A DNA stretch of 64,000 nucleotides. Source: Eublepharis macularius (lineage: Eukaryota > Chordata > Lepidosauria > Squamata > Eublepharidae). Of this stretch, positions 39,301 through 54,400 are shown piece after piece; position 1 is the first letter of the stretch, and each line of letters starts with the position of its first letter. A model generated the notes under the pieces. It ran no database searches, was not told where the DNA came from, and saw nothing but the letters and a program-made list of their open reading frames with translations. Location of the stretch: the NCBI RefSeq assembly GCF_028583425.1, contig NC_072801.1:18248001-18312000 (forward strand), written 5' to 3'. The position numbers were made by a program, and so were the translations under genes.

Positions 39301-42300
39301 CTAAGCAAGTCAGTTTTGTGGTACCATGTGACGCCCTGCAGGATCTGGCACACCTCAGCCCCCCTGAGGTCTCTGGGTAGCCCACTAGCAGGACTTGAAG
39401 GCTCTTCAATTGTTGGTTTGGGTCCCAGCAGCTGGTATTTGTTGGTATACTTGCTTGGAACGTGGAACTTCCATTGAGCCTTTGTGGCTGATAGTTGCTG
39501 TTAGAGACCTTCTCCTTTGTGATTTTCATAATAATTACAACAGTGTGCTCATATACGGCCCTTCTGGACAGATTAGTGCCATGCTCAGAGTGGTGAACAA
39601 AGTCAATGTTATGATTATCCCCACAATACAGCTGGGAAGCTGGAGCTGAGAGGAGTGACTTACCCAAGGCCCCTTGCAGAGCTCATGGCAGAAGTAGGAA
39701 TCGAACTAGCAGATTGCTGATTCATAGTCAAACCATTTAACCACTATGCTACAGCAGCTCTTTTGGTTTTATCCCCTTGTAATATCCTCTAAACTGCTGT
39801 CACTGCATCTTGCTGCAGTGTGTTCTACTGGCTTCACACTCTGTGAAGAAGAACTTGCTTGTATTTTCATCCTGAATCTACATCATTGGGTGACTCCAGC
39901 TTATGGGAGAGAAGAAAATATTTCCCTTCTCTTTGCTATTTACTAAATTTCTAAACTTCTATCATATCATGCCTTTCACCTCCCCCTAAAACTGCACATG
40001 CTGTAGCTTTTCAGGACCATATTTACACCTAAGATCCAATTTTCCATCAGTGGAGGAAGGTATCCTTATGATGGGTTGTTTTGTGCTTTTCAACTACCAT
40101 AAGCTTTCAAGGTTGGAAAGCCATGTCTTCTCCCCACGCCTAAAGTGTAGCCCGTAGCTTTGGCTGGCTGTGTGCCTCCTGATATCGAGGGTTGTTTCCT
40201 ACACATCCCTGCCTCTTTATAAATGCACTTCATCGCTTGAAAGAGAAAGGCAATGTGTTTGTAAGAAAGCTTGTTCACTGCACGCATGCATGTACACACC
40301 ATGTCCCTTGTGCTGGAATAATTTACCCTCTGTTCTTATCAGTATATAATAGTTTAGAATAATGAATGCTAGAGCCTGATCCAAATAATTTCTGGCTGTT
40401 TATCTTTTCAAAGGGAGAATCTCCATTGCTTCTTTTCCCTTGTGGCCTTTGGCACAATTTGACCATTTTTGTACCTCACATGGTTTTCTCTTCCTCCTCC
40501 TGCACCTTTTATTTAAGATAAAGCCGGAAGAAGAGTTCCTTTCTAAAAATTTTTTTAATTGAAACTGTATAACACAAAACATTTCAAAACACATAAAGTC
40601 AGAATTAGTAACAGATAATGAAGCAAACAACTACTTACTAAATTCAAGAAGTTATAACTAATTACAACTTATAAGGAGAGTATTCTTACAATATCTAACA
40701 TAATGATAACTCTCATATTTGCAAAATCAAAAAAAGTCCAGTAGCACCTTTAAGACTAACCAATTTTATTGTAGCATAAGCTTTCGAGAATCAAGTTCTC
40801 TTCTGTACTATGCATTTGACGAAGAGAACGTGATTCTCGGAAGCTTACGCTACAATAAAATTGGTTAGTCTTAAAGGTGCTACTGGACTCTTTTTGATTT
40901 TGCTACTACAGACTAACACGGCTAACTCCTCTGGATCTCATATTTTCATACTTACGAAAGAGTTTTAGGCCCGATAAAGAGCCGTTCCTTTCAAGCTATT
41001 CAAAGAATGGAAGCCATCTCTCTATAAAATTTGCAGTTTTTGGAAAGTGTTCTACTTGATAAATTTTATCAAATAATTTTTCTGAGATAGTGATCCCAAA
41101 TTTTTGTGTACCAGATGTCAATTGTAGGGATGGATTTCGATTTCCATAGAGTAGCTATCACACTCTTAGCAGCTACTAGTACAGTTGCTATCAAGTCTTT
41201 CCTTAACTTGGGTATATGGGCTTGGTATGCGTCCCATCGGTCTAAGAGAAGAAGAGTTCTGATGAATGACAAAGCTTGATCGGGACTTAATGACATTTTA
41301 CTTGGTCTCATCAAATAGTACAGTTACGTTTGGATTTTCCCTTTTATGTATTTGACTGTGGTTTGCTATGCTCATCGATATATACAGATACCCCTGAAAG
41401 GTTATCGTGATTGGGTATATCTCACCGACCCTGTTTCTCTGCTTCAGGCAAGCACCACCGTGCGAGTGACCAATTCCAATGCTTATGCATCTGGCCCTCT
41501 CATTGTAGCCGGTTACAATGTTTCGGGGTCAGTCCGAAGCGATGGGGAGCCCATGAAAGGTGTCATGTTCCTCCTTTTCTCCTCTACAGTAACCAAAGAG
41601 GTAGGACATTTTCAAAAAATGGATTTTATACAGGTGGAAGCAGGTGCAGCTTAGCCCGTCGCCTTCTTTCTTTTTCTCATGTCGATCTTTAACTTCACTT
41701 GCCGAGGATCAAATTGGGTAGCTGGCTTTAAAAATTAAGCATGTGATTCCATGTATGCAGTAACTCCATAGGCTGCCAGAATGTTTCAGGGCCTAATGCA
41801 AGGGGTGAATTTATTTATTTCTATTTATTTACGTTATTTATAGTCCGCCTTTCTCACTGAGACTCAAGGCGGATTACACAGTACGAGGTTAATACAATCA
41901 GTATCAAGTACATTTCAATACAATACCATAAGGTAAACCGATACATGTTTAAAAGATAAGGATCCAAGACAGAGTAGAAAAAATACTGGAGCAAAACATA
42001 ATCAATTCTAGGACTGACATTAGACAACATGGAGCGCTGGTTGTACATAGGAGTACATATTTAAAGCAGCAGATAATATATAAGGCAAAAATGGTGATGA
42101 AGTCTATGAACCCCAACTCATTAGTGAAGCATCTGAGACCCCATCCCTGCAATACAGCCTTCCCATTTGAGTAAAAAGCCTTTTTGAGTAGTTCGGTTTT
42201 TATTGTTTATGGAAAGCCAGGAGAGTGAGGGCCCTTCTGACTTCCTCAGGCAGGTCATTCCACAGGATAGGGGCCACCACAGAGAAAGCCCTTGTACGGG

Positions 42301-45300
42301 ATGTTGCTGACTTCAACCGTGTGCAGCCTGGCACCTACAGGAGACCCTGTTCAGATGAGCAAAGCTGCCGTGGAGGAACATTTTGACCTTTAAAGCCCCA
42401 AATAGGTGAACTGGGTCTAGAGTATCTTGGGGAAACATCTCCCATATAAGCTTTTCCTGCCCCGCACCTTGCTTTTAGATCTGCTATTGAGAATCTGCTT
42501 CAAGCATCATCTTTCACCTATGTAATACATTTCTATACCATTTTTCTTATTTATAAAAATATTGCTGGGGCACTTCCAACCATATTTAGACAAGTACATT
42601 ATGAAGTCAAATACCCAAAATAAAAATCCATACTTGAATAATAAAATACAAGTCACTACAAGTAATTAGATGAGCAGCAGATAAAATCGGTATAATATTT
42701 CTAAAATCGATGATTCTTTCTGCTAAAAGTAGGGCCTTCTCAGTAGCTGCCCCTATATTGTGGAACACCCTTCGTCTGGATAAGTGTTGTTCCTCTTCAC
42801 TTCCCCTTTTTAGAAAATTGATAAAATCATTCTTGTTCCACTGCTAAGCCTTTGAGAGAGAGGCCTTTGTTTATTGATTTCCGATATGGGGTGGAGCAAT
42901 ACTTCTCAGCTTTTATTACTTGATTTTAATGGATATTGTTTTGCATTGTATTAAAGCTGCAAACTTCTTTGAAAATCGGTTTTGAAAGGCAGCATGCCCA
43001 CATTAAGTAAATCAAAATAAATATTGCTGTGCAGCTTCAAAAAAGGTCATTGGTGGCAGGGCTTTTTTTCGGGGAAAAGAGGTGGTGGAACTCAGTGGGT
43101 TGCCCTCGGAGAAAATCATCACATGGCTGGTGGCTCCACCCCCTGATCTCCAGACAGAAGAGAGTGTAGATTGCCCTCCACGCCGCTCAGCGGCGAGGAG
43201 GGCCATCTAAGCTCCCCTCTGTCTGGAGATCAGGTGGCGGGGCCACTGGCCATGTGACCATTTTCAAGAGGTTCCGGAACTCCGTTCCACTGCGTTCCCC
43301 CTGAAAAAAAGCCCTGATTGGGGATAACCAGCTTGTGTGAGCCAGAAATAGACAAACAATTTCTGTGGTGCTGCCTGGCTCCAATCCGCGATCTTCGGGC
43401 TTATCTGTTATGTTGCTTTTGCTAGTAGATGGCTCTTGTGAACGTCTGTCTTGTTTGTACAGGATATCATGGGATGCAAAACCTCTCCTGTGGATGGCTT
43501 CCCATCAAGGGAGGAGTCGCTCACCTATCTGTGCAATGTCATCTCCAAAGAAGATGGTTCATTCACTTTCCTGTCTTTGCCCAGTGGGAAGTACACTGTG
43601 GTAGGGAACAAGAGGCTTCTTTTCTTCTTCAAAGTAGGGTGGTTCAGGGTGGGGGGACTTCATGGTGGGGGATATTGAGAACGCAAACATGTGTTAATAG
43701 ATACAAAATCCAAGATGACTGGTTTTTGTTTTGCTTTACTATGATAAAGAATTTAGAATTTGTCTTGACCTACGGAGCCCCTGTGTGCGTTCTCAAGCGC
43801 TGAACCGACAGCCGCTTGAAACCCATAGCAGCCTGATGGGGGTGTGGCCTTTAGCTTGCGACTTTTCATCCTCTGGGTTCATTTCTGAGAGTATAGGCAC
43901 ACATTCAGTTAGTAACTCTCGACACCAGAAGTTAAATATATTTAGTTTATTAAGTAATTCAGATCAGGAAGAGTGTATGCAGGAAAGGAACCGCTCTATT
44001 AAAGCACAAAGCAATAGGCAAAGAAAATAATAACAACTTGTCTATGCTGGCTAACTCTAACTAAACATTAAAAGGCTTTGCTAACCTGCATCTCTGATGT
44101 AGCTTCCAGGTGTGTTGCTCAGACTCACAGACCTACACTGCAATCCTAAAAAGAGTTACTCCAGTCTAAGACCATTGATTTGAATGGGCTTAGACTGGAG
44201 TAACTCTGATTTGAATGGGCTTAGACTGGAGTAACTCTTCTTAGGATTGCACTGTTAGAAAAGGAAGTCCCAAACCATGCCAGGCGGTTTGGTCATCTCG
44301 GTATCTGGCATGGAGCAAAGAGCCTGTCTCCCATGCTGGTAGGTTGATTCTGAACAGAGAGGATCCTCAATGCTGTGGGCAGCCGTCTTTTCAAGAGCTG
44401 TTAGCCAGTCAGGGCACACTTAGGGCAAAGCTACAAGTGACGAATGACACTTGAACAGCAAGTGTATTTCTCCCTGTTCACTTGCCCTCCACTCAATCCA
44501 CTTGCTGTTCAAGTGTCATTCATCACTTGTAGCTTGGCCCTGAGATAATGCCTGGCGCTAGCATGAGAGACCGGGGAGGGTAGATGGAGGCTGATTCTCC
44601 CTGCCGCCCAAGGACATTTTCTTTTGAGCACAACAGGCTCCAGGTGCAGCTACTCAGAAGGCCTGCACATTCTTTTCTCAGAGACCAGGCCGAACTTGAG
44701 CCTGTGAAAAGTTATGCTCCTGAACCAAAGTCACACAACAGGCTTGCCATATAGGATTTTAAAAGCTGGTCCTGACAGAATTTCGTAATAAAGGGATAAC
44801 GGTGGCAAACCATTAAACACATGAAGCTGCCTTATATATTGTGTAAGATCATTGGTCTGTCGAGGTCAGTCTCGGCTCCTCTTACTGGCAGCGGCCCTCC
44901 AGGGCAGAGGTCTGTCACATCACCTATTCCCTGATCCTTTTATACTTGGATGTGCTGGGCCGGAGCCTGGGAGCTTCTGCCTGCAAAGCGGATGCTCAGC
45001 CACTGAGTCAATGACCCTCCCGCTGTTGGTAACATGGGATCCTCAGGTTGGCTTTTAAGAAAAGAAAAGACAAACAGGCGTTGCTGTCTTGAGCAGTCAT
45101 CTCTGGCCCTTACAGGACTTTCCCCTTTTGGGCTTTGTGAAACTGATAAACTCTCTAATGCAGCTGTGTATGCTCCTTGAAAACTGGGAGATTTTGATGT
45201 CTCTTTTGAAGAGAAGTGCTTCAAAATCTGTACTTTAAAAAAAAAATTCTTTCAGATACCCTTTTACAGGGGCGAGAGAATTACGTTTGATGTCGCACCG

Positions 45301-48300
45301 TCCCGGCTGGACTTCACTGTAGAACATGATAGTCTGAGAATCGAGGTGAGGTTTTTTTGTTCGTTTTCAAACCACATTTTGTGTGTTGTATAAAGGGAAA
45401 AAGTAGGTAGATACCTCACTGGTGGTGTATTGAAATTGGGGAAGGGCTTTATTGCACACATGAAACTGCTTTCAAAAAGGAAAGGAAACAGGTAGACGTG
45501 TTGCGACAGATTCTAATGTTCAGATTCATCTTTTTCTTCCAGCCCATTTTCCACGTCATGGGCTTCTCAGTGACGGGCAGGGTTCTGAATAGCCCTGAAG
45601 GTGAAGGAGTCGGGGACGCAATTGTGACGCTGAATAGCCAGATAAAAGGTGTGTGCAGGGGTCATTTCGTAGAAAAAGAGCCGGAGGAACTCATTAGCAT
45701 AACTCATCAACACAACTCATTAGCGTATGCCACGCCCCTTGCCATCACCAGAAATGTGTCATTAGCATACCTGATTTACATATGCCACACTCCCTGTCAT
45801 CACTTATCCTGGCTCTTTTGGACCCAGTCCTGGCCATTCAGGGCCGAAATTGGGCCCAAAATGGTCAGGATTGGGCCGCTGCTGAGTGGGAGAGTGAGCC
45901 ACCACTTGACAGAGGCCCAATCCAGGCCATCTCAGCCCCAATCCAGACTGAAACGGGCCCAAAATGGCTGAGGGTCAGGTAGGTGGGGCCACCTGACATG
46001 TGACCTCTTTGGGGAACTGCCAGAACTGCGTTCCTGCGTGTTCCCCCTCAGAATGAGCCCTGGGTATGTGGCAGACGTCTTTGCCCTTCTGTGTGCCTGA
46101 GGAGAAGAGGTGGGCTTAGACATGGCTTGATCAATATCTGCTATGTTTGTACCCCTCTCTTCCTCTGAGGAGCTCAAAGCAGCATGCATGGCTCTTCCGT
46201 TCTCTATTTTATCCTCACAACAACCCTGTGAAGTAGGTTAGGCTGCGAGAGAGCAGCTGGCTCTTGGTCACAAAGTGAGCTGGGTGTGGCTGGAATGTCT
46301 GAAGAGCTTCAATAATTTTACGACATTTTATGTTTTATTTTGTAAGCTGCCTTGGACAGGTTCTCTGGAAAATAGATATTTTTTAAATAAATAATATAGT
46401 GTGAGCAGCCGTATATTATAGTGCTTCTTCTGTACCTTTCGAGCCGATTATGCGGGATTATATTCCTGACGTCTCTCTTTTTTCCCCTTTGTTAAAGTGG
46501 CCACAAAGTCCGACGGTTCTTTCCGCCTTGAAAACATAACAACGGGCACCTACACCATTCACGCTCAGAAAGAGCATCTCTTCTTCGATACTCTTACGGT
46601 GAAGATTGCCCCAAACACTCCCCAGCTGGCTGACATCGTAGCCTCAGAGTGAGTGTCCTTGAAGATGGAACCACCTTATATAAATGGAACCGGTTGATTG
46701 GCAGAGCCTCACAGAGCCAAGAGTTTTGGGGAGCAAATCATTATAAACTTTGGGGACCCAACCACAGCCTGTGTGGGAACACGACGGGGGGTCAGGGAGA
46801 TGGGATACTTGGAAATGGGGATTCAGGTGGGAGAGATGAAGAACTACAGGAAAGGAGCAGTGTTTATTGACTGCTCTGGATGAACCTGGTGTCCTCACCC
46901 CCGGAATGTTCAGCCACCTTGAAGCTTTATTGGTCCCTCTGAGTCCCCCTTGTACCATCCGAACCCAGCCTGTACATCATATGTAGACAAATGACATAAC
47001 TCTTTTCCATTTTCCAATAGGTTTAGTGTCTGTGGGAAGATATCGGTCACGCGATTTCCCGACTCGATCAAGCAGATTAATAAATACAAGGTGACTATGT
47101 TGCCTCAAGACAAGGACAAAGCCCAGGTGGTTACTACAGAAACTGACACTCATGGAGCATTTTGCTTCAGGGCAAAATCAGGTGCCTACGTCATTCAGGT
47201 AGGAATAACTTCATGCTCGTTTATTTGTTTGCTAAACCAATCAAATGTGGCTTCTCTGGGATTTTTGTGGGTGTTTTTAGTTTCTTAAAAAGCATAGAAG
47301 GGGAAGAGTAAGGGCTCATTTCAAGGGGGAACACGCAGGAATACAGTTCTGGCAGTTCCCCAAAGAGGTCACATGTCAGGTGGCCCTGTCCACCTGACTC
47401 TCGGCCATTTTGGGCCCGTTTCAGCCTGGATTGGGGCTGAAACAGCCCGCATCAGGCCTCTGACAGGTGGTGGCTCACTCTCCCACTCAGCAGCGGCCCA
47501 GTCCTGACCATTTTGGGCCCCTTTTTGGCCATTTTCAGCCCCTTTTTGCCATTTTGGGCCCAATTTCGGACCTGAATAGCCAGGATTGGGTCCAAAACAG
47601 CTAGGATCAGTGTGGCATATGCAAATCAGTTATGCTTATGACACTTCCTGTGATGTCAAGGGGTGTGGCGTATGCTAATGAGGTATGCTAATGAGTTCCT
47701 CCAGTTCTTTTTCTACGAAATGACCCCTGGGAAGAGTTATGACTTAGTCTTGGCATGCAAAAGGCGCCCCCAGGTGCAATCCCTGGGGATTGTTGAGGAA
47801 GAAAATGTTGAGGAACACTCTTCTGTGACTGAGTCCCTGAAGAGCTGCAGCCAACCATAATAGCCAGTTCTGAGCATTATGGACCAATGGTCAGCCACAG
47901 ACATCTGGAGTGCATTCATGCCCATGCTCTTTCTCTTCTCCTTCCTCCAATTTTCTTCTACTTTTTTTAAAAAAAAGCATGGTAGTGTCACTGGAATGAC
48001 CCTTCTTAGAATAGGCTTTAGCCTGCTTCATGTATCCTGACCCACAAGATGAAGACCACGGGGGTAGCATTCCACCGTTCCCCCCTACCAGCAGTATGTA
48101 AAATGTTATGCCAGCAGATGTAGATCGCAGCAGATTTCAGTGTAGCCTTGCCCAGTCCTGACCCCAGAAATGTTCCTGGTGATTTCTTGTGAGGTTTTTT
48201 GAGAAGAACTCAAGTGGAAGCTAGAGTTCTTCTCCCCTCAGAAATTATGGAACTCCTAGGATATTGTGTGTTTGTGTGACGGGTTTAGAGCTTCAGGGTT

Positions 48301-51300
48301 AGGTGTTTTGTGGGACCCATAAGATGGCAAAGAAGAGCACAGCCTGCTTTGAAGCAAGAAACGTCGGACAGCTGTTTCTGCTCCTGGCCCACCCAAGTGG
48401 ATGTTGGAAAATTGAGTTTGTGGCAATTTTGTTTTTCTTTGGAATAAAGTCCTGAGCAGCTGAAGAGTTCTATCTCAGGGAATCTTATCTGTGGCATTCA
48501 GTTTCACTTGAAAGTGATCTTTACTGTTGTCCTGTCTGTGTTCTGTAGGTAATTGTTCCCGAAGCAGAAAGCAGAGCGGGTCTAGCCTTGAAGCCCCAAA
48601 TATTTCCAGTGACGGTTGTTGCCAAGCCGGTGATGGATATAACCTTCTCCCAATTTCTGGCCTCTGTTTCTGGGAAAATTACTTGCTTGGGTAAGGGTGC
48701 CTCAGTAAACAAAAGTACTTGAGTCTCCTTACATGTCCTTTTGTCTGCCTGAAAACCTTAGGTCTCAAGGCAGCCTTGCCTCCCACAGCAAGTGTGGCTC
48801 ATAAAGCTGCGAAATTCTGTAGATTTAATTGGTCACCATAATCGGTTGAAAGCCTTCTTCTTTGATTTGAAGAGATGTCCCTGATTAACCAGACAGAAGA
48901 CTTTAAAAATGTGTTAATTTTAATACAGGGATTTACAAAACTAATAGTAAACCATTGATGGCTAGTGTGAGGCAGTGCTTCAAACTGTCATAATGTTGAG
49001 CCGAGCTGTGCTGTGAATGACAAGGCAGTGGTTCCAGAGGCTGAAAGAGAGAGAAAGTTTGGCGTAGTGGTTAAAGTATCGGATCAGGATCTGGGAGCCC
49101 CGGATTTGAATCCTGACTCTGTCATGGAAGCTCTCTGGGGGACATTGGGCTAGTTGCGCACTCTCAGCCTAACCTACCTCATAAGAGATTTTGCTGTGAG
49201 GATAAAATGGGGAAGAAGAGAACATTATAAGCCACTTTTGGTTGTCTTTGGGAAGAAAGGTGGGAGGGACAACTGAAGTATATAAAAATAGATCGTTGAT
49301 TGGTCTTCTTTGAATACAGTCAGTCCACTTGAAAGGATCAAGTAGTACGTGACATGAAAGACCAGAGATCCCACAGAGCCATTAGCAGTTGGACTACACA
49401 GTACTGACCTTAATAGCCCAAGGGTCTGACTCTGTATAGAACAACTTGATTATATTCGCACGTGCCTTTTTGTCTTGCGATGGGTGCCGTCCTCATTCAC
49501 GTCGAGAAGAGATGCTCATGCAGGAATACGTATCCCATGCTTTGCCTCAAATGTACAAATGGGACTCTGGCAAACCCAGTTTGCAAACCTGTGTATCACA
49601 CAGGTCTGCTAGTCAGGGATCTGGGATCGCTTTCAGTTTCCGGTAGAACGTATGCTGAGTTTTCATTTGCATAATGTGAGGCAGCCCTCAAATGATGCTC
49701 CAGCAGCCAGCCATCAGTTTCTTGGAAACTCTGTTCTGTAAAACTTCTGCTTGATGGGAAGTTCTGTGCCAACCTGACATCCACTCACCCCGGTGTCGGT
49801 TTTGTGTTCCCCAGATACTTGCGGCGAACTCCTCGTGTCTCTGCAGTCCGTGAACCGGCAGGGAGAAAAACGGAGCCTCCAGCTTGCTTCTAAGACCAAC
49901 TCGGTGAATTTCGTCTTTGAAAACGTGCTTCCAGGAAAATATAAAAGTAAGGGACACTTTTCTCCCCCTTCTCTTCAACCCTGTATAAACTTCCAGTCTT
50001 TTAAAGGATGTGGGTGTGAAATCTCAGGTCCTTTATAGGATATCCTAAGCAATCTCAGAGTCCAACCAAATGGTGTTTTGTATACTTGTAGCTCGGTGTA
50101 CAAGTATGCAGGGCTTTTTTTCAGCTGGAATGTGGTGGAACGGAGTTCCGGAACCTTTTGAAAATCATCACATGGCTGGTGGCCCCGCCCCCTGATCTCC
50201 AGACAGAGGGGAGCTTAGATGGCCCTCCACGCCACTGAGCGGCACGGAGGGCAATCTACACTCCCCTCTGTCTGGAGATCAGGGGGCGGGACCACCAGCC
50301 ATGTGATGATTTTCTCCGAGGGCAACCCACTGAGTTCCACCACCTCTTTTCCCAGAAAAAAAGCCCTGCTTGCATGTAAGTGACCCTTCACTCTGCTTGG
50401 AGAAGTTGGAAGCCTTTCGCCACCGTAAGTGGCTCTTCTTATTAGAAGGCCCTGAACTTTCTTGAGCAGAGTGGTGGGGTCAGACCAGGATTTCTAGCAT
50501 TTTTCAAGCACAAATGCCTGATCTACATGAGTAGGTTTTGAGGAAGTAGAACAGGCTGTTCCATGTCAACCTGGTGATTGGGGATACTGTTGTAGCTTAG
50601 CAGGGTTAGGCTGTTTCTCTCTGATGTGCTGGATTTCTCCTTGCAGAGAAGTAGGAGTGGAAACATTCAGAAGTATCCTCCTTGGCTTGAAGCAGGGTGC
50701 AGTCCACTCAGCTGTCTAAGCCTTTCTTTTGCAGGGTAGACTTGACTGTCACTGCACCAGAGGTTGATTCTACGCAAGTCATATAACCCTGAAAGCACGT
50801 CTTCTGCGTCTGCAGCCATGCAGCTGTGCAAATCTGTTGCAGCTTGGCACATTAGGCCTGACTGATGCATGCAAGAGATTGAAGTGGGAGTGAGGAGTTA
50901 GAATGGACAGACTGCAGGTGGGAGGACTGCGTTTTGGAATGCCCCCCTGGGTCTAAAACAACAGAAAACCAGCACAGCAAACAAAGAAGAGTGTCTGTAG
51001 AACCTTCCTCTCTATTGTGCCAGGTTTCTGTTTGCATAGAGGGGATTTATGCGAAGGGGCATTCAAAATGGAATATGTTACACCTGCAGTTCAGAGTGGT
51101 GCCGTGCCCCTTACCATATCATTCTTGGGCATCTGTGAACCAAGCTTCCCTCCCCGTGTATGCGGATGGGCAGGAATCTGGAATTGACCCCATCTTGGGA
51201 CAGTTGTTATCTGTTTGTTGATTTTGTGATGAACTGTTGGTTTATGAATTATTTTTAATATTTGTATTATGTATTATATTTTTATAACTGCTGTACCTTG

Positions 51301-51334
51301 CCCTGAGCCCGCTTGTGGGAAGTGTGGGCTAGAA

Positions 51335-51403
<69 letters not shown>

Positions 51404-54400
51404 GTGGACTGTAATCCACACTCTCAAGGAACTCCGTATTAGAAATGAGTTGTCACAACTGTGTTTAGGTAGTTTGAGCAGTTCTTTATGCTAAACTAGC
51501 ATCCAAGCCCCCCCCTTTTATTTTTTTTTAAAGGGCTCTAGAAAATGGAGCGCCTTCCGGAGACACGGGCCGCCTCGCCTGGGCTTCCCACCACAGCAGC
51601 CTGCCTTTTATAGGATAGCTTACACTGGCATGATGCTTTCTTGTTATAGTTTATAATGAAAGCCAATCTGACATCATGCAACCCACCACTTTACTATCCT
51701 TGCAGCAAGCATTGTCCGTGAAGACTGGTGCTGGAAAAATAAATCCTTGGAACTTGAAGTTCTTGAAGATGATGTGTCGGGGATTGAGTTCCGCCAGACT
51801 GGATACATGCTCCGCTGTTCCCTTTCTCATGCAATTACCTTGGTAGGTACAGGCACCTGAACGATGTATGTACTTGCAAATGACAAATGTGCCTGCTGTG
51901 AATTGAGGGGTTCCCACTCTAGGTGTCCCTCTTTTCTGGAGGCAGGCCAGATGTGCCCACGTGGGTGTCTCCTGCCCGCAAAATGTGTGTAACACGTATG
52001 TCCTTTTCCTCATTCTTCTGGTTGTTTGCTTGTCAGTCACTTTCTTTTTTTTGGCCATTTTAATCTATCAGGAATTTTACCAGGATGGAAATGGGCCTGA
52101 GAATGTTGGCATTTACAATCTGTCCAAAGGTGTGAACAGATTCTGCCTCTCAAAGCCAGGTAAGTTTCTTTCCATGGCTGATTGCAAATATATATGAGCA
52201 AGGGGAAAAAAATTCTCAGCTGAAAAACCATCAGAAAAAGCTCGTTTTCTTCCCCCTCTTCTGACCTTTCCCCCCTGGGCCTCTAGATACCTTATGCTGA
52301 GAGAAAATAACGAGCCAGAAGTCACCCAATGAGTGTCATAACTGTAAAGATTTGAACTTGAGTGTTTTTTACCCTAGTCAAACATTCTATCCACTACTCT
52401 TCAGTCCTCTGTTTCTTACCCAAGTCTGTCCATTGAAGCCATTGCTGAGTTGGGCTAGGGGACAAACTACAAGTGACGAATGACACTTGAACAGCAAGTG
52501 TATTCCTCCTTGTTCATTTGCCCTCCACTTGCTCTCCACCCGATCCACTTGCCGTTCAAGTGTCATTCGTCACTTGTAGCTTAGCCCTCAGTTCCAAGTA
52601 CAGCCTGCATTCCCCAGAGCACATAGTCTCTGGAACATTGGGCAAAATGTCCAGAATTTAAGATGACATTGAAATCACTGTCTAATGATGGTTTCAGTCT
52701 AAGGAATTATGCCATTTTTCCAGGGATAGAGCCAGAGCACCTCAAAGACCCCTTCTCATTTTCTGTTCTAGTGTGTTTTGTTCCCTCAGAAATGGGGGTG
52801 GTGGGGGTGGAGTGGCATGAAAATGGGGATGGAAGGCCAAGAGGAAAGTGTGAACATTCGCCTCTCTCTTGGCCTTCCCTGCAGAAATAGATACCAAGAA
52901 CTAGTAATCGACCTGTGTTTTAGAGGTGTGGCAAGCTTTTGAGTTACACAGAACTCCTCATCAGGTCGAAGAGTCCATTTTAAATTTTCATGCAAGGGTG
53001 CTACTGTGTTGGGAAAAAACCTTGTTATGTGGTTGCAAATTTTAACTTGTGTAATTTTTAATGAGAGCCTTTGACATGTGAAATTTGAATGCCACCTGTG
53101 TATTGGGTTTTAATTTTTCCAGGCGTGTATGAAGTAACACCCCGTTCCTGTCACAGATTTGAACATGAATACTACACCTATGACACGTAAGCATGGGCTG
53201 TGGAATAGTTGTGATAATGCTTGCACGAGGAGCTTCCGTGGCAGTACGGACGTATTTCTCCCTGTTCTGCATCCTGAACTTTCACTAATATACCATGCTG
53301 GCTCATCCTTCCAGCATACCCAAGCTCCAGAGAACAAGATGGCTGCTCCACTATTCAGTTTAGCCAAAAACGTAAATAGTGCTTTAAGAAAGACTGAAGC
53401 AGCTCCCTCCCTTTCTGTGTCCTCTCCCTCTCCCTTCAGGCATCTAATGCTTGAAAGAATTCCTTATTGCTACCATGTTGTTGAGGGACCTTTGCTGGAG
53501 CAGCTGGACTTTCCAGTGGGCTTCTTTGTGGACTGCCTTCTTGAAAAGACTTGGAAACACCGGCTGCTTCCAGTCTAGAACCTCCTTCTCTCCACTCAGT
53601 TCCACTTCTCACCCTTTCACTGCAACAGCTGCCAGAGATCCAGAGGAGTTAGCCGTGTTAGTCTGTAGTCGCAAAATAGTAAAGCGTCCAGTAGCACCTG
53701 TAAGACTAACCAACTTTACTGTAGCATAAGCTTTCGAGAACCACAAGATACATCTGACGCAGAGAACTGTGGTTCTCGAAAGCTTATGCTACAGTAAAGT
53801 TGGTTAGTCTTAAAGGTGCTACTGGGCTCTTTTCTATTTTGCCAGAGAGGCAGCCTCCCAAAATGTCCTCTTTAAAAAAACAAACAAAACAGGTTGTTGC
53901 TTTAGCTTGCAGTGGAAACTTTGTAAGAACCCTCCGTTTTTCAGTTCCCCCTTCTTTATCCTGCACTTGGGGATTGCCTGTAACTGTGCTAGGGGGACTC
54001 CTGATGGTTACCAGCCTGCAGTCTCAAAACCCTGAAATCACCTGAATCCTATGTTGCTTGGACCTTTGCAGGGTGAAATGGAGGAGAAGGAGAGGTTGTT
54101 GGGAGCCACCTTTAAGCACACTTCATTTTTTTTTTTGCTTTGGTTTCTAGATCTGCGCCAAGTATCTTGACACTTACTGCCATTCGGCACCATGTCCTTG
54201 GAACAATAACAACAGACAAATTGATGGATGTGATGGTGACCATTAAGTAAGGACTTACAGGCTGCAATGTCTGTCCTCAAATGCTTTATTCAGGGTATGT
54301 GGGTGCCATGGAAGCTGGTGGGTGGCTACCTCCGAGGTGAGGATCAATTTGTTACACAATAGCAGTGGTTTGAAGTTTTCAGAGTTCCACGTATCCTAAA

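Noticed and set aside
40769..40860. intact family B hammerheads
   Set aside because: The core is altered (TTGACGA, TCGGAAGC) and stem II is broken, so it was not counted as a ribozyme.
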